Below are positions 37,538-50,306 of a stretch of DNA of 64,000 nt, in pieces. The position numbers and the translations under genes were made by a program. Position 1 is the first letter of the stretch; every line of letters starts with the position of its first letter. The stretch is from Bimuria novae-zelandiae CBS 107.79 (lineage: Eukaryota; Ascomycota; Dothideomycetes; Pleosporales; Didymosphaeriaceae), in the NCBI GenBank assembly GCA_010015655.1, contig ML976672.1, positions 864,493-928,492 on the forward strand, given 5' to 3'. The notes beneath the pieces were generated by a model. The model made no database searches and was not told where the DNA came from. It was given only the letters and a program-made list of their open reading frames with translations.

Positions 37538-38704
37538 ATGCCTATCGATGACATCGCGTTCACGCCCCCAGTCGAGGCCCACGAGAGCCCGCTGGCCAGT
37601 CGCTCCACATGTCCACCCGAAGAATTGCGCATTCACCCATCTCGCACCGTGACCGTCGCGCCGTCTTCACACGATGCGATCGAGGATGATGCGCTTCTCG
37701 ACAGAGCACAGCAACCGACACCTCCTCCTACTGATGACCCAACCACTCTTGCGCGTCCAAGCTCGTCAGAATCACATCCAAAGCCTATGAACTCACCTGT
37801 CGAAGGACCTATCAGAGACATACCCACACCTATGAGCGCGGCAGACGATAGCGTAGAGGAACAACGGCAGAGGCAAGCGTCACCGCTTTCAGCGACAGCA
37901 CCCTCGAACGCCTCCTGGTCGCAACAGCGATATCAGCCGGCGCCATACCCATGCCACAGGGTGTGTATTATACCACGGCCACGGCCTGCGCGTAGAGTAC
38001 CGCTCACTTCACTGTAGTTTCTTCCCAACTCTTCGTCATCGCTCCTCCGCCCCGGTAGCCGCTTCAGAGGAAACCAAACATCGGATCGGCAACAATACGA
38101 AGTGGAGGTCGAGATCAAATATGTCGACATGCGCGAGTCGTTCTTGTGTGGATATTTACGCATAAAAGGTGCGTTCTCGGAACGCGTGCAGATCTCACCA
38201 CGAACACAATTAATCCTCCCTAGGCCTGACAGAAGACCACCCAAGTCTAACAACATACTTCGAAGGCGAGATCATAGGCAGCAAATATACATTCATCACC
38301 CAGCATCCGGAGTGGGGTTCGAACGAAAAGGTCGACCGACAACACTGGGGTAGATTCTCAGCATACAAGCCGCTCTCTAAATATTCGAGCCGCCCAGCAG
38401 AGTTGACAAAGGACTGGATGCAGAAGGAGCATCTTTTCATGCGTTGGAAGGAGTACTTCCTCGTGCCAGATCACCGCGTGAAGACGATCACTGGCGCCAG
38501 TTTTGAGGGATTCTATTACATTTGTTTCAACCAGGTCTCCGGCAGCATCGAGGGGATTTACTTTCACGCAAAAAGCGAGAAGTGAGTTACAGCAATCTGC
38601 CTGCCATATGGGCAGCGAATGCTAATGCGCAAGACAGATTCCAGAAACTGCAACTAGAGCACGTCGAGGATCATGGTTGTCAGGGCGCCATTGAATTTCG
38701 ATAA
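37538..38704 (+). CDS. GID4: Gid4/Vid24 substrate receptor of the GID/CTLH ubiquitin ligase
   Basis: Exons 37538..37960, 38018..38168, 38224..38581, 38638..38704 give 332 aa. The first 140 residues are a Pro/Ser/Thr-rich disordered leader. From LLRPGSRFRGNQTSDRQQYE the Vid24 beta-barrel follows: VDMRESFLCGYLRIKGLTED, LTTYFEGEIIGSKYTF, WGRFSAYKPLS, and FEGFYYICFNQVSGSIEGIY, ending in FQKLQLEHVEDHGCQGAIEF. In yeast Gid4 recognises N-terminal proline degrons on gluconeogenic enzymes and directs their destruction when glucose returns. The receptor fold is complete. All introns fall between strands and restore the frame. Confidence 0.94.
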
Positions 38705-39162
38705 TTGCGACGACTTGTTCATTCATTATTTTCGGCGAAGGGTAGGAACTTGTAATGATGTTTGAGCACAAACGGAACAGCACTGGAGCATTTTGGGACG
38801 GGCACGCGAGCATTCTTCTGACACTTTATAAGCTCTTCCTGTGTAGATCATACTTTGCCTATTACTAGTTCTATTGAGTCTTCGCAGCAGTGCGCCAAGA
38901 AGGCTAGCTTTATGACATTCATATTCGGTCACTCTTGAACGCTCCTCGTGCAACTGTTTGAACTCAATAACCCTGCGTTACGTCATCCCACCCGTGTAGA
39001 TCGCTCGCTGCTCCGCAGATTGCGCATCGTGGGTTTCACTCTCCCGGGACCTAGCGAAAAGCTTGACTCTACATCTGCTTTTACTCGCTAGCTAACTGAC
39101 TAATCCTACGAACTCTTTTACAACTACCACCCTGCCGCCGCTCGTTACAGAATCCTCACAAA
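38705..39162. other. Intergenic region GID4-TRM8
   Basis: 458 bp with no supported gene; contains the TRM8 promoter and leader. Confidence 0.5.
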
Positions 39163-40168
<1,006 letters not shown>

Positions 40169-40390
40169 GATAGGTGTAGTGAAGTGGTCGACAACGAGTT
40201 ACCAGTCAATGGGATGAGGTAGGAAAATGAACCACATAACTAGATGTGAAGCTTTGGCTTCGAAGCCAGGTATCAGGACTTTTCCAAAACCTGAAATGTA
40301 ATGCAACCTAACCCCCACAAACGCCGCGCTCAAATGCTATCCATCTCTGTTCCCCCCAAGCCACGCCCTGTGAGCCCTTCTCCTCCATCT

Positions 40391-41240
40391 TCAATCCTCA
40401 ATGCCACCCCACTCTTCATCCTCCTCATCCCCCATATCCGCATCCTCCTTCTCCGTCTCCTGCCCCCTCCACGCCCTCAACCTCTCATCCGCAAGACACT
40501 CCCCCGCCGCCTTCCTCACAACCTTCAACTTCCCCTCCCTCGCCAGAGTCTCCACCGGCTCACACACCTTCTCCAACACCCCCCTCTTCTCAACCTCCCA
40601 CTCCCCATCCACCTTCTCCAACTCATCAACCCACACATCCAGCACATGAAACCTCAGCCCATTCGGCACCTTCGCATCCACCGGATTCAGCGGTATCTCC
40701 GCCACAATCCTCCCATGCTCTTCGATCGCCTTGGTACCCGCCCAGTTATTCGCCGAGAGGAATCTGAACGACGCGTTGACGTACTGGCGTATGAGGTAGA
40801 GATATTTGTCCAAGCGCAGTGCTTCGATCTGCGCCCACTCGCGGGCGATGGTGGTCCAGAAGGCGCGGAGGAAGGGGAGTACGACAGGGGTCTTGAGTGC
40901 GGACGGGAGACTGGCGAGGGAGCGGGAGAGGGCTTGTTGGTGTGCGGGTTTGTCTTGCATCCAGAGGCCTATGCACACACTCCACGTTAGCAGCCTTCCT
41001 CTTCACGGACTATAAAGTTATCGCAGCGTGGGTATACACTGTGACAGGAAAGGCTGAGGTAGGATGGAGAGACAGCGTACAGTAAAATAAACCCTTCCAC
41101 AACTTGAGCAGATCGAGTTCTGAAATTTCGGTGCGCGAGGAGAGGAAGGCGCGAAGGGATGCGAGAGCTTGGTCGCGCATGCGCTTGTCGCTGGAGGCGA
41201 GGTGCTTGATGAACGGGCTATTTTGCGCGTCTTCTGCCAT
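40391..41240 (-). CDS. RRP1: Ribosomal RNA processing protein 1 (Nop52 family)
   Basis: Exons 41240..41081 and 40968..40391 give 245 aa. Hallmarks are [20 protein letters not shown] at the start, [23 protein letters not shown] across the intron, and [16 protein letters not shown] in the second exon. The C-terminus is acidic ([17 protein letters not shown]). Rrp1/Nop52 is a nucleolar factor needed for ITS1/5.8S-25S processing in 60S formation. Length and order match the fungal family. Confidence 0.92.
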
Positions 41241-42191
41241 TGTGCGTGAGAGAAACCGACTGGTATTAGGAGAGGTTCAGCTTTGCGACCGGCGTCGTGA
41301 GAGCTGCGACTTTTGGAGAGGGCAGACCCAAAAAATTTAAGGTTATCGATAAGGAATGCGGGTTGTTCGGTCTCGGTTAGTCTTGCCCTGTCTAAGCGGG
41401 CGGCTCGTCGTGTGTCTTCCAAGGTTGCAAGGTTCTCTGTCGCGTTCAAGGTGCGCTGACCGATCTCTAGGACCGGCCTATCTATAATTAGACAGCTTTG
41501 AGGTTAATATTCTACATTTGGGAGTACTTACAATAGGTTTAGATAAGTAAGTAGGCAGGAGGGCAAATGTAAAATATTCTAAACCAAAAGCTTTATTATA
41601 TCCATTGTAACAGGAACAATCGCTCGTCGACACGAGAACCCTTGGCTAGTCAAGACAGGATTCGAGATCATCCGAAAACCGACACTCATCCGTATCGGAC
41701 CAATTTCGGATCTATCAGACCGATGGGGAACTACGAATCCGATTCGGACCTATTTCGGATCCATCAGACCGACGGTCAACCTATGGCAGTTATGTGCTAG
41801 CTAGCCATCTGGGAAGAGGTGTATTTAGAGGAGCTTGGGGCCTTTGTAGTTCAGTACCTTTTCCGTATCCTTTCGTACCAGGCCTATAGGCACTTAATTC
41901 ATTCGAGGCTACATTCTTATACACGCACTCCCACATGCCTCTGCTAGGAGATACGCCAACATCGATCCTTTGAGTGACCTGCGCCGATACATCCATAGTG
42001 TAGATTTGTGCTGGAATACTCTGTGTAAATGAAGAAACACTACACGGTAGATTCTTTAAGCTTTATATCTACACTAGAATGTTTAATCTAGATAGGTGGC
42101 TAGAATATAAGAAGTTTTGTTATATTACGAGAATTTATAGAATCTACAGTACGTACGTGCTATAATACTTTAATTTTTACTAAAAAGATTA
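41241..42191. other. Intergenic region with direct repeats and small inverted repeat
   Basis: Upstream of RRP1. An imperfect inverted repeat spans 41502-41585 (arms GGTTAATATTCTACATTTG and its partner). Two copies of a 35-bp unit (TCGGACCAATTTCGGATC-type) occur at 41692-41726 and 41741-41775. A rising A+T content toward 42190 leads into the RIPed element. No gene was recognised. Confidence 0.5.
41692..41775. repeat. Two 35-bp direct repeats
   Basis: Units begin GTATCGGACC and GATTCGGACC and both run through TTTCGGATCxATCAGACCGA, with a start-to-start distance of 49 bp. The cores contain TTCGGAT and TCAGACCG sub-repeats. Purpose unknown. Confidence 0.7.
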
Positions 42192-42248
42192 ACATGTTTT
42201 ATAAGCGAGCGGCCCATACAAGCGAGCGGCCCACCCCACTAACTTTTT
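42192..42248 (+). repeat. Left terminal inverted repeat, Fot1-like element
   Basis: 57 bp; 55 match the reverse complement of 43987-44043. Contains a tandem GCGAGCGGCCCA pair separated by TACAA. Confidence 0.92.
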
Positions 42249-42469
42249 GCAGCACATAAACTTCTACCTACTATGGCGCCCCTAATTCAGGCCTAACTAG
42301 CCTCTGCTGAGACTAATATACACCTTGTAATCTTAGCTATTAATTAAAACCAAATTTAGTCTATAAGAGGTGTAGCATATATATTTACTATCCCTTAAAT
42401 AACGCTCTAACGCTAACGCGCTAGAATTACTACGCAACGCAATTACTAGCCTAAATTAAAAAAGCTTAT

Positions 42470-43925
42470 TAAGATAGAAAAGGAGGTAATTATTAGGCAT
42501 ATACTTAACCTAGATTCGCGAGGATTTCCGCCCACGCTAAGTGCTATGTAAGATATAGCGGATAAGCTACTCGCTAAGTAAGGCGCTAGACAGGTTAGTA
42601 AGTAGTGGCCGCGTAACTTTGTTAAGCGAATAGATCGTCTTACTACACAATTTAATCGACTATATAATTAGTAGAGAGCTCTGTGTAAGGATCTAGATAC
42701 TATTAGAGCTTAGTTCGAGCTTATAGCGCGCACAAAGGCTACCTATAGTATCTATAATAAGGATACCTACAACTTCGACGAGACTAGTTTTATAATAGGT
42801 AAGATATTATCTTAGCTTGTTATTATAGGCTTAGAGAGACGTGGCAGGCTAAAGGCTATCTAGTTAGGCAATCGTAGGTAGACTATAGTAATCTATAAAA
42901 TTAGCGCTACTAGCTAGGCGATCCCGCCCTTTATTATCTTTGCTAGCTAGTATTACCTCTCTACCTAGTACTAGGACAATAATATACCGCGCGACTAGGC
43001 TTTTGCTATTAGCAATAATAGCTAGACTACTAATAAGCTTAGAGTAGAGTAGCTAAGGCACTTTATTAAGTATATAGTAAAGTATAGGGTAGGCGCGCGC
43101 TAGCTACTTATACTTAATAGCTATAAGAGCTATAGCTTGCTTAAATTTTAAGAGCTCTATAAGGAGAATAATATTTATACTTTCTATATACCGCTATATT
43201 TGTCGCACCTCCTATAGCTACTTAATATTAGCTACTTTTCGCCATTAAAGCGCGCGTATAGCTACTAGATTAAGAGCCTAATGCGCGACTATATTAACTA
43301 TATTATAAAGCTAGAGTTCCTACTAGCCTTTTACGTAGCCTATAAGTAATTAATTATAAAGGAAAATATCTGCGTAAGCTTTCGAGGCGCTGGCCTAGTC
43401 CCACACGACTTAGAGGCAGTAATATTAAAGCTTAATATTAAGCTTTATACGCTAACGCTACCTTTACTAAAGGTTACCTTTTAAGAAGCTAAAACACTAA
43501 GCAACGCGCGCGAGCTAGAGGCTTAATTAATATTAATTTATAATAGGATTTAAAGGTATAAAAGCTTATTACCTACTTTTATTATTATAGCGCTTAATTA
43601 GCTTAAAAAGGGCGCTAAGGTAATAGCTTATAAAAGTACGCTTATACGCGATTAGATCGCGAGGCTTAAAAAGGCTAATAAGGCCACTATAACGCGTAAA
43701 TAGCGCAAAAAGAAGCGGATCTAGAGGCAGGGTACCTTAACAAAGGCAAAAGTAAAGAAGATTATCGCTTAAAAGGATGTTAAGTAGTAGATAGAGGTAG
43801 AAATACGTTAAGATAAGGCGCGATTAGGTGCTAATTGGCAGGCTTTAACACGCTGCAGCCGCTACAAGAAGACTAGCCATAACATACAAATATACAAGAA
43901 CGATATTATAGATACTATTTAATCT
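42470..43925 (+). pseudogene. Broken Fot1-type DDE transposase
   Basis: With stops read through, the frame shows YNFDETSFIIGKILSQLVIT near 42770-42830, ERRGRLKAIQLGNR with a TAG in place of Gln, a LILNSYKSYSLLKFQELYKE segment (the second Asp has become Asn, a G-to-A change), and FSPLKRAYSYQIKSLMRDYI, all Fot1 landmarks. A Lys/Arg-rich tail follows near 43620-43740. More than twenty TAA/TAG codons make it dead. Confidence 0.88.
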
Positions 43926-43986
43926 AGTATAGTAATTATATACTATTATCTTATTGTGTTGTTAAGATAGGTTGCTGTAAAGGTAT

Positions 43987-44043
43987 AAAAAGTTGGTGGG
44001 GTGGGCCGCTCGCTTGTATGGGCCGCTCGCTTATAAAACACGT
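43987..44043 (-). repeat. Right terminal inverted repeat, Fot1-like element
   Basis: Partner of 42192-42248. Confidence 0.92.
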
Positions 44044-44418
44044 TATCCATATTTAGAAATATAGTGCCAAGATTACGGATTGTTAGTTGGCCCGTGCGTT
44101 GACCAGATAGCCGCCTCATTGCGCCTAATTCTTGCCCTAACAACACCTACCTAGGTACGCGTATACCTACTCGCGTTGTAGAACACCTATTGTAAGTTAT
44201 ATTCCATATTATCTAGACATTCTTACTAATGTTACAGGCCTGGGAACGCTGCCCTAGTTATTATTCGGCTTGGTTAGGTTGCTGCACCTGGACTCCGTAC
44301 GTGCTCCTACATATAACTCCTACGCCCGGACCCAGCATCGCTTGCTATTGGAAAAAAAATATGGATTCGCATTATTACACTCGATGCGCCTTACTAACGC
44401 GTTTCGCAGCCGGGCAGG
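44044..44418. promoter_or_regulatory. KMT1 upstream region next to RIPed repeat
   Basis: Only 375 bp separate the Fot1-like element from the predicted methyltransferase start codon, so the promoter must lie here or extend into the transposon. No specific motif is assigned. Confidence 0.45.
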
Positions 44419-46506
44419 ATGCCTCCCAAGGTTGTGATCCCGAGCACCGGCGGTGGAAACGCGACGCGCCGAGTACGGACAGACAAGGTAGACTTACGAC
44501 CCTATACATGTAACGTCAATGTATAGACTAACAATTAAATGAATATAAGATCTATTCTATCATCTCAAACCGTATTAAGGGCAATGTGAGTTTCTTTCTC
44601 CAATATTATCACCAGGTTATGTAAGCTAATATCGTGCTTCGAACAGGAAGAACAGTATCTCGTCTGGTGGAAATCGGAATCGAAAACTCCTCCGTTGAGC
44701 TGGCATAGCATCACTGAGCTAGTACGATGCCTAGAGATTGTTCAGGATTATATCACAGTTCGGGAAAAGTAAATGCAACCTACCCAGTAGAGCACCACCG
44801 CGAGAAACTAGACAGTAACTCATTATTTCTAGGACCATCAGAGATGCAGCAACGCTCGGTAAGAAGCGAAAGTCGCCGGATACGGCCCATGATCACGAAC
44901 CGCGGGCATCGCCTTTCGACCACCTCCGCATCGACAACCGCTGGACGCCTTCCAGCTCGCGCTCACAATCTGTATCTTCAAGGTCCACAACCCCGGCCTC
45001 AGGATCCAACGGCATGATCGATGTATACAATGGTGTGATTGAGTCGGACGCAGATGGTCTCGTATTTGCTCGGAGTGTAAGTCCACCTGCCCGACACATG
45101 AATCATTGAGGGTCGCACACTGATTCAACAAAAGGCAAGTGGCTCTAGTGTGGCCATGATAGACGTTCAAGCGCTACCGACAGAAGAGATGTTCCGTACA
45201 GCACGGACTTCCAAAATCGAGCAGGCGAACGTGCTCATCCGGGCAGAATATGTACGACGGCTGCGGAAAGTTAAAGGCAAGAAGATTCATCTGGTCAATG
45301 TGTACGATTATACGACACCTTCATTGCGGTTTCAGTACATAGATGACTACATCCTGCGAGATGGGGTAAGTAGCACTAGTGTCCGAAGCAGATGTTTTCG
45401 CTAACTTTGCATCTGCACGAATAGGTTTACCGAGCGGACCCCGCTACTCAGATGGGCTGCCAGAAATGCTCACCACACATGGGCCGAAGTATAGGCTGTG
45501 AATATACGAAGAAGTGTGACTGCCTGGAGTACGCTGCGGTGGACGAGTCTCGATTGACGACGGATCAGATCGAAGAGTGAGTTGGATCAAAATGCTGCAG
45601 TTGGAGACACACTGGAGCTTCGTGGTTTCTTCTGCTATGACACTGACATTTTACTAGCTACAACTATGCTCTGGCCTCAGGAGGCTCCACGATGGGCTTT
45701 CCGAAGAAGTTTCCCTACTACTGCGAAGGTACCAAGCGGCAACGCGCAGGCACTTTAGTGCCGTTCTACCTGGACTCTCGAAATCCTATATACGAATGCA
45801 ACGACAACTGCAGGTGCGGTCTCTTTTGTAGGAACAAGGTTCGCGCATACTTCCGCCACCATACTCTCCGTTAACACTGACATTATTGTCCAGAATGTCC
45901 AGTTCGGTCGACAGGTCGAGGTTGAGATCTTCAAGACTCCCAATAACCGCGGCTGGGGTCTGCGCTGCAAGGAGGCGCTTCACATGGGTACATCACCTTT
46001 CACTCGATCGACTCTTTGGTTATGCTAACGGTCGCAGGGCAATTTATCGATACATACCGTGGGGAGGTCATCACTGACGAAGAAGCAACGCGCCGTGAGG
46101 AAGCTGGCGGAATGATGAAAGCATCCTACCTCTACCAGCTGGACAAGCACGCCGAAACAGAAGGTCTCACTAAAGAAGAAAGTACGCATGCCTACCCACC
46201 CAAGATATATGATCTCTCTAACCTCACTTAGTGTACGTTGTCGACGGCGAATTCATGGGCGGTCCAACCAAGTTCATGAACCACTCTTGCCAGCCAAATT
46301 GTCGCCAGTACACCGTGTCTTACAACAAGCATGATCACAAGGTGTATGACCTCGCTTTCTTTGCGATACGCGATATACCCGCTGACGAGGAACTCACGTT
46401 CGACTACCTGGACAAGGAGGAGGAGGATGCCGAGGAAGACGCCCCGAAAGGTGCTGTGCCTTGCTTATGCGGGGCGGCCAAGTGCCGCAAATGGCTTTGG
46501 CAATAA
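44419..46506 (+). CDS. KMT1: Histone H3K9 methyltransferase, chromodomain + SET (Clr4/DIM-5/KMT1)
   Basis: Ten exons with consistent phase: 44419..44487, 44550..44585, 44647..44768, 44833..45076, 45135..45365, 45425..45576, 45658..45838, 45894..45987, 46038..46181, 46232..46506; 515 aa. Exons 2-3 form a chromodomain (IYSIISNRIKGN|EEQYLVWWKSES ... ELVRCLEIVQDYI). Then come a Lys/Ser-rich hinge, the pre-SET zinc cage (GCQKCSPHMGRSIGCEYTKK, CDCLEY, YYCEG, ECNDNCRCGLFCRNK), the SET domain (NNRGWGLRCKEAL, NHSCQPNC, ELTFDYLD) and post-SET CLCGAAKCRKWLW. It would methylate H3K9 and nucleate heterochromatin over repeats. The SET part is certain; the first exon is less so because its intron uses an AAG acceptor (44549). 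Kmt1 of Clr4 type has the chromodomain; Neurospora DIM-5 lacks it. Confidence 0.93.
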
Positions 46507-48806
46507 GCGGGGATGTGTCCTTCACTGTAGGATTGGTATTGAGCGCTCAGTCCGATGAAGGAGTCACGCTGGCGTTTTCCTGGACTGGATCGGCCTATTC
46601 GTTCCGACCTTCGGGGAGTATAGGCACGGGGGTTGTTGTCATTTTCCCTTCCAGCATGGGTACTGTCATTTGCCGCTTGGGCTTAGGACTGGAGTGTTGC
46701 AGGCTGTTTGCTGGAGGATGCATGTGCGAAAGAACCGCATGTAAATTAGTCTAGTTCATGTCTGATAGGCAAGGCGGCTCCGAAGTCGTGGTTCCTGATG
46801 GTCACCGATCAGTCTGCCTTCCCTGGTCACTGCCCTTATAAGGGTCAGTCGTTATTCTCTATGGATACATGTAGGTAATATTGCCTCGTTTTTCGGGTGG
46901 CACACCTCGGCAGTATGAATACTGCATATAGGGGATACTCACTCTATATTCGGAAAGGTTCGTCAGCCTTTTGTAATCTTCTGTGACAAAAGGCACACAA
47001 TGGATTGTTGTTCATCTGTACAGAAACCGCTCCTTAGGGCGAGCATTGATGCCAAAGTCGAAGTGGCTGTTAAGATATCTAGTACCGATGCGCAGATTGT
47101 CATTAGATAGGGGACATGTGTCCTCCTGAAAGAAACAGTCGACACTGCAATTGGGCGTGAAGGGTAGCCAGTCTTAAACGGGTATGCTGCAGAGGCGAAA
47201 ATTTATATTGTTAGCGTAGCAACTGAAGGCGTAGTTCAAGAAAGATATCAGGTGTTGACCGAGGAAAGCAGAAGCACAGTAAAGAACTCCAAGGCTTGGT
47301 GCTTCCAAGAACAGTGGTGGGCTGAAGAAGGTTGGCGAATGTAATAATGCGGGAAGAATTGTCGGCGAGTACGAGGATGCAGAGGAACCCAAGCAGTGAA
47401 TCTCCTCCTGTAGGGTTATCATACGAGGTCGCGGTCTCTGTAATGCACCCAACGAGACACAACCTGAGTTAAAAGTGAACAGGACAACGATTCTGTGCAG
47501 AACACGTATCTGCATGCATTGAGAACCGAAATATGAACTTCACGAGGGGCCCCTATGAAACCCTTCGTAGAAGCGCTTTGCCGGCGTTGGACTTAATTGA
47601 GGTGCGCAGCGTGCGTTTCCATCAACCTGGCTCTCCAAATACGAACCCATCGTAGAGGTTAACTTAAAGCTTGTCGATCCTTATCGTTGACCCGATGATG
47701 ATGAAAGCTAGGAAGCACGCACAACTCCTAATTCTAACCACAGCGTGCACTTATTCCGGCATCAACCTGCGAATTAAATCTGCTACTAGACAGGCTCTGC
47801 ACGTACATGAGGAATTGATGCAATGGAAGTGGATAATCCACCGAGGATTTGTGTTAAGGTTGGAGCATTCATCATGGAGGACAAGATGTGTATGAGAGAC
47901 CCTCATGGGCTTAGCCGCTGTAGTAGCTCGTGAAGGACACAGAAGTTTCGGCAGCTAAATGATCAATGCAGCATGTAGGTAGGAAATTATGAAGTGTGTT
48001 TTGTCTCGCAGCAGAGGCGGTGTTGTGTTAGTATATACCTAGATTGGACCGTAGGAAAGAGCTACCCTCCCCCACAAAGTCTCAATTTTAGCGCCTACCC
48101 CACCCCTAAGATAAGCGAGCCACACCTTTTGACCACACAACGACCTCACGACGCATCTATACCGCCCGCTACTTTCCCATCCGTTTTTTCTTTTCTGTAT
48201 ATATATTATATATTTCAAAAATATTCTACCTGTAACGGGTCCAAATTTCAGAAGATAGGCCGTAATCTCACACGTGCCTCCCAAGGCTGTACTCTATCAG
48301 GAGCCCAGTTCGAGTCCGGTGGTGGTCGTTTCACTCGCTTAGGTAACTAGCGATGCTGATCGACCTTGAGCAATGAATACAATTAGACGAGGGAAGCAAT
48401 TCTGCAGTCAGGTATTCACCATTGGACGGCGGCGCTGGATTACTCTAGTTAGGGTTGGGAGGTGTGAGTGAGGTGGCTGTTCGACTGATTTTTGCCTTTT
48501 TATTGTCCTGTTCTCCTTTTGCATCTATCTTTTTGTGCTCTCACTCTCTCTTTCTACAGAAAGGATAATAGGTCGATACATCAAATGTGGCTGCTATTTC
48601 TATAGCTACAGATATCTGCATCACTATACTATATAATACAAGGTCGGCGTCATCACCTGTCCAGTCCAACTCCAGGGTATAATTCTTTTACTTTCATCCG
48701 TCATAGCAATGCAGTTCATCATGCCGCCCGTATCGCTGTCACCGTCTATTGCCCTCATGCTATACAAGGTATCTTGCCAAAGCAACCAGAGTATGTACGC
48801 ATATTT
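46507..48806. other. Intergenic region KMT1-PPG1 (convergent)
   Basis: 2.3 kb between two 3' ends with no supported protein gene. A TTCGAGTCC tRNA-like motif at about 48307 was examined and rejected. Nothing else was recognised. Confidence 0.45.
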
Positions 48807-50306
48807 CTAAAGGAAGTATTCACCACGAGTACCTCGTCCAGCAGGTACGGCGCGTCGGTGGTCGGGCACGGCGCTGAAGATCTGGAAGTCGGGTCTCAGG
48901 TCCTCACCCAGGTTCATGATGGATGCAACGTTGCCGCAGCGGTAGCAGTAGTTGGGCGCGGACCACACCGTCACGACGTCTTTGTCTTTGAAGTGATACT
49001 ATCGATAGTTAGGCTCTGAGGAGATAAGTGGTAACGAGCGAGCGTACCTTGTAACCTTCATTGACCAGCTGATGCGCTCGGGCGATGAGTTGAAGACCGT
49101 TAACGTGGTTGAACTTCTGTGTGTTAGCGGATATTCTCTCCATCTGTATCGGCGCTGGACGAACCTCTGACGAGACTTTGTCACCAAAAAGCCACCCAGC
49201 TCCGCGAGGAGAGACAGCCCAGGTGTCGACTTCTTCCGGATCGCTCCAAACGAGGTCGCAGAAGGCGCCCTCGTGAGGGATCTCCTGCGCTCTTGCGACA
49301 ACGCGAATTTGATCCAGCGTTCGGATCTCTGGACTCAGTCCACCGTGTACACAGAGCACTTTGCCATCTACAATCGCCGCCAGAGCAAGGAAGTCAAAGA
49401 CTTGGCAGCATGCCTTCCACACAGATGCATTGCCGTACTTTGTCTGGCATTCTTCGTAGAAACCGTAGACTTGGGTGATCTGCCTTGACTCGTGGTTACC
49501 GCGGACAAGTGTAACACGATCGGGGAACCTGCTGGTTTAGCTATTACGTCGACCAAAGTGGTGGTGGTACTTACTTGGCCTTCAAGCACATCAGCAGCGT
49601 GAAAGTCTCTAGACTGAAATAGCCCCGGTCCACAAAATCACCTAGAAAGATGAAGTTCTGTTGGCCGTTGCCTGTGGGAACGTTGCGCGTAGAGGACTCC
49701 CCTCCCGTACTCCGTCGGTCGGTAATGCTCCTACTCCGGCCGCGTTCCTCCTCTTCCTCCTCTTCCTCCTCCTCGAGCTCTCCGCCCTCGTTGGGGCTAG
49801 TTGGGCCAGTGTACCTCTCATCGCGCTGGAACCTCCTCTTCATTTTCCTCTTGGCTCTGGGATCTGTAATCGTAGTGGGCGGCTCAATGTCCTCGGGCTT
49901 GATGGTCGGAGGTATCGCGGGAGCAATCGGCGCGGTGGGTGCATCGCTGGGCATGCCGCCAGCGACGCGGAACAGCTCGAGCAGGTCGTAAAACTGGCCG
50001 TGGATATCGCCACATACTGTTACGGGGGTTCGCACAGGCTGGATGTTGGACTCTGGTCGAGCAAGTTAGCGCATAACCCCACCACAAGCGGATCCATGTC
50101 CCGCGGAGCTTCTCGAGTTATATCTCGCCCACCGCAATCCGGCACTCACCTTCCATGAGACACTCCTTAACGATCTCGCAGAGACGCTTCATCTCAGCCT
50201 CTGGCAGGTATTTGCACTGCTTTGCCTGCTCTAACCACTCGTCCGGCCCCGCGCCTTTCGAGAGACGCGCTGGTCCAGGCTGCGGGACATCGCTGTCTTT
50301 GCCCAT
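48807..50306 (-). CDS. PPG1: PP2A-like Ser/Thr phosphatase, Ppg1 type, with acidic insertion
   Basis: Exons 50306..50150, 50052..49575, 49528..49165, 49116..49048, 48998..48807 encode 419 aa. Catalytic motifs are present: [14 protein letters not shown] (about 67-80), [39 protein letters not shown], and [12 protein letters not shown]. The protein ends GEYFL, the PP2A-type methylated tail (usually DYFL). Between the first two metal-binding motifs lie about 97 extra residues (near 88-184) rich in Pro, Lys/Arg and a run of Glu, absent from ordinary PP2A. Ppg1 in yeast acts with the Far complex in glycogen metabolism and control of mitophagy. Family is firm; subgroup Ppg1 rests on the N-terminus and tail. 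Confidence 0.88.

Larger units (their letters stand above)
42192..44043 (+). mobile_element. RIP-degraded Fot1-like (pogo) transposon
   Basis: 1,852 bp flanked by TA (42190-42191 and 44044-44045). The 57-bp terminal inverted repeats, 42192-42248 and 43987-44043, differ at only two sites, both transitions of RIP type. Each repeat itself holds two copies of GCGAGCGGCCCA. The interior is AT-rich and carries one stop-riddled transposase frame. Size, TA target and sequence blocks agree with the Fot1 family of filamentous fungi. The right end lies about 375 bp from the start codon of the H3K9 methyltransferase gene. Confidence 0.92.

Noticed and set aside
48260..48345. Possible tRNA (TTCGAGTCC near 48307)
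   Set aside because: The T-stem has a mismatch and no matching acceptor or D arm can be folded within the proper distance.
48440..48470. TTAGGG telomere-like motif
   Set aside because: A single copy without tandem repetition.
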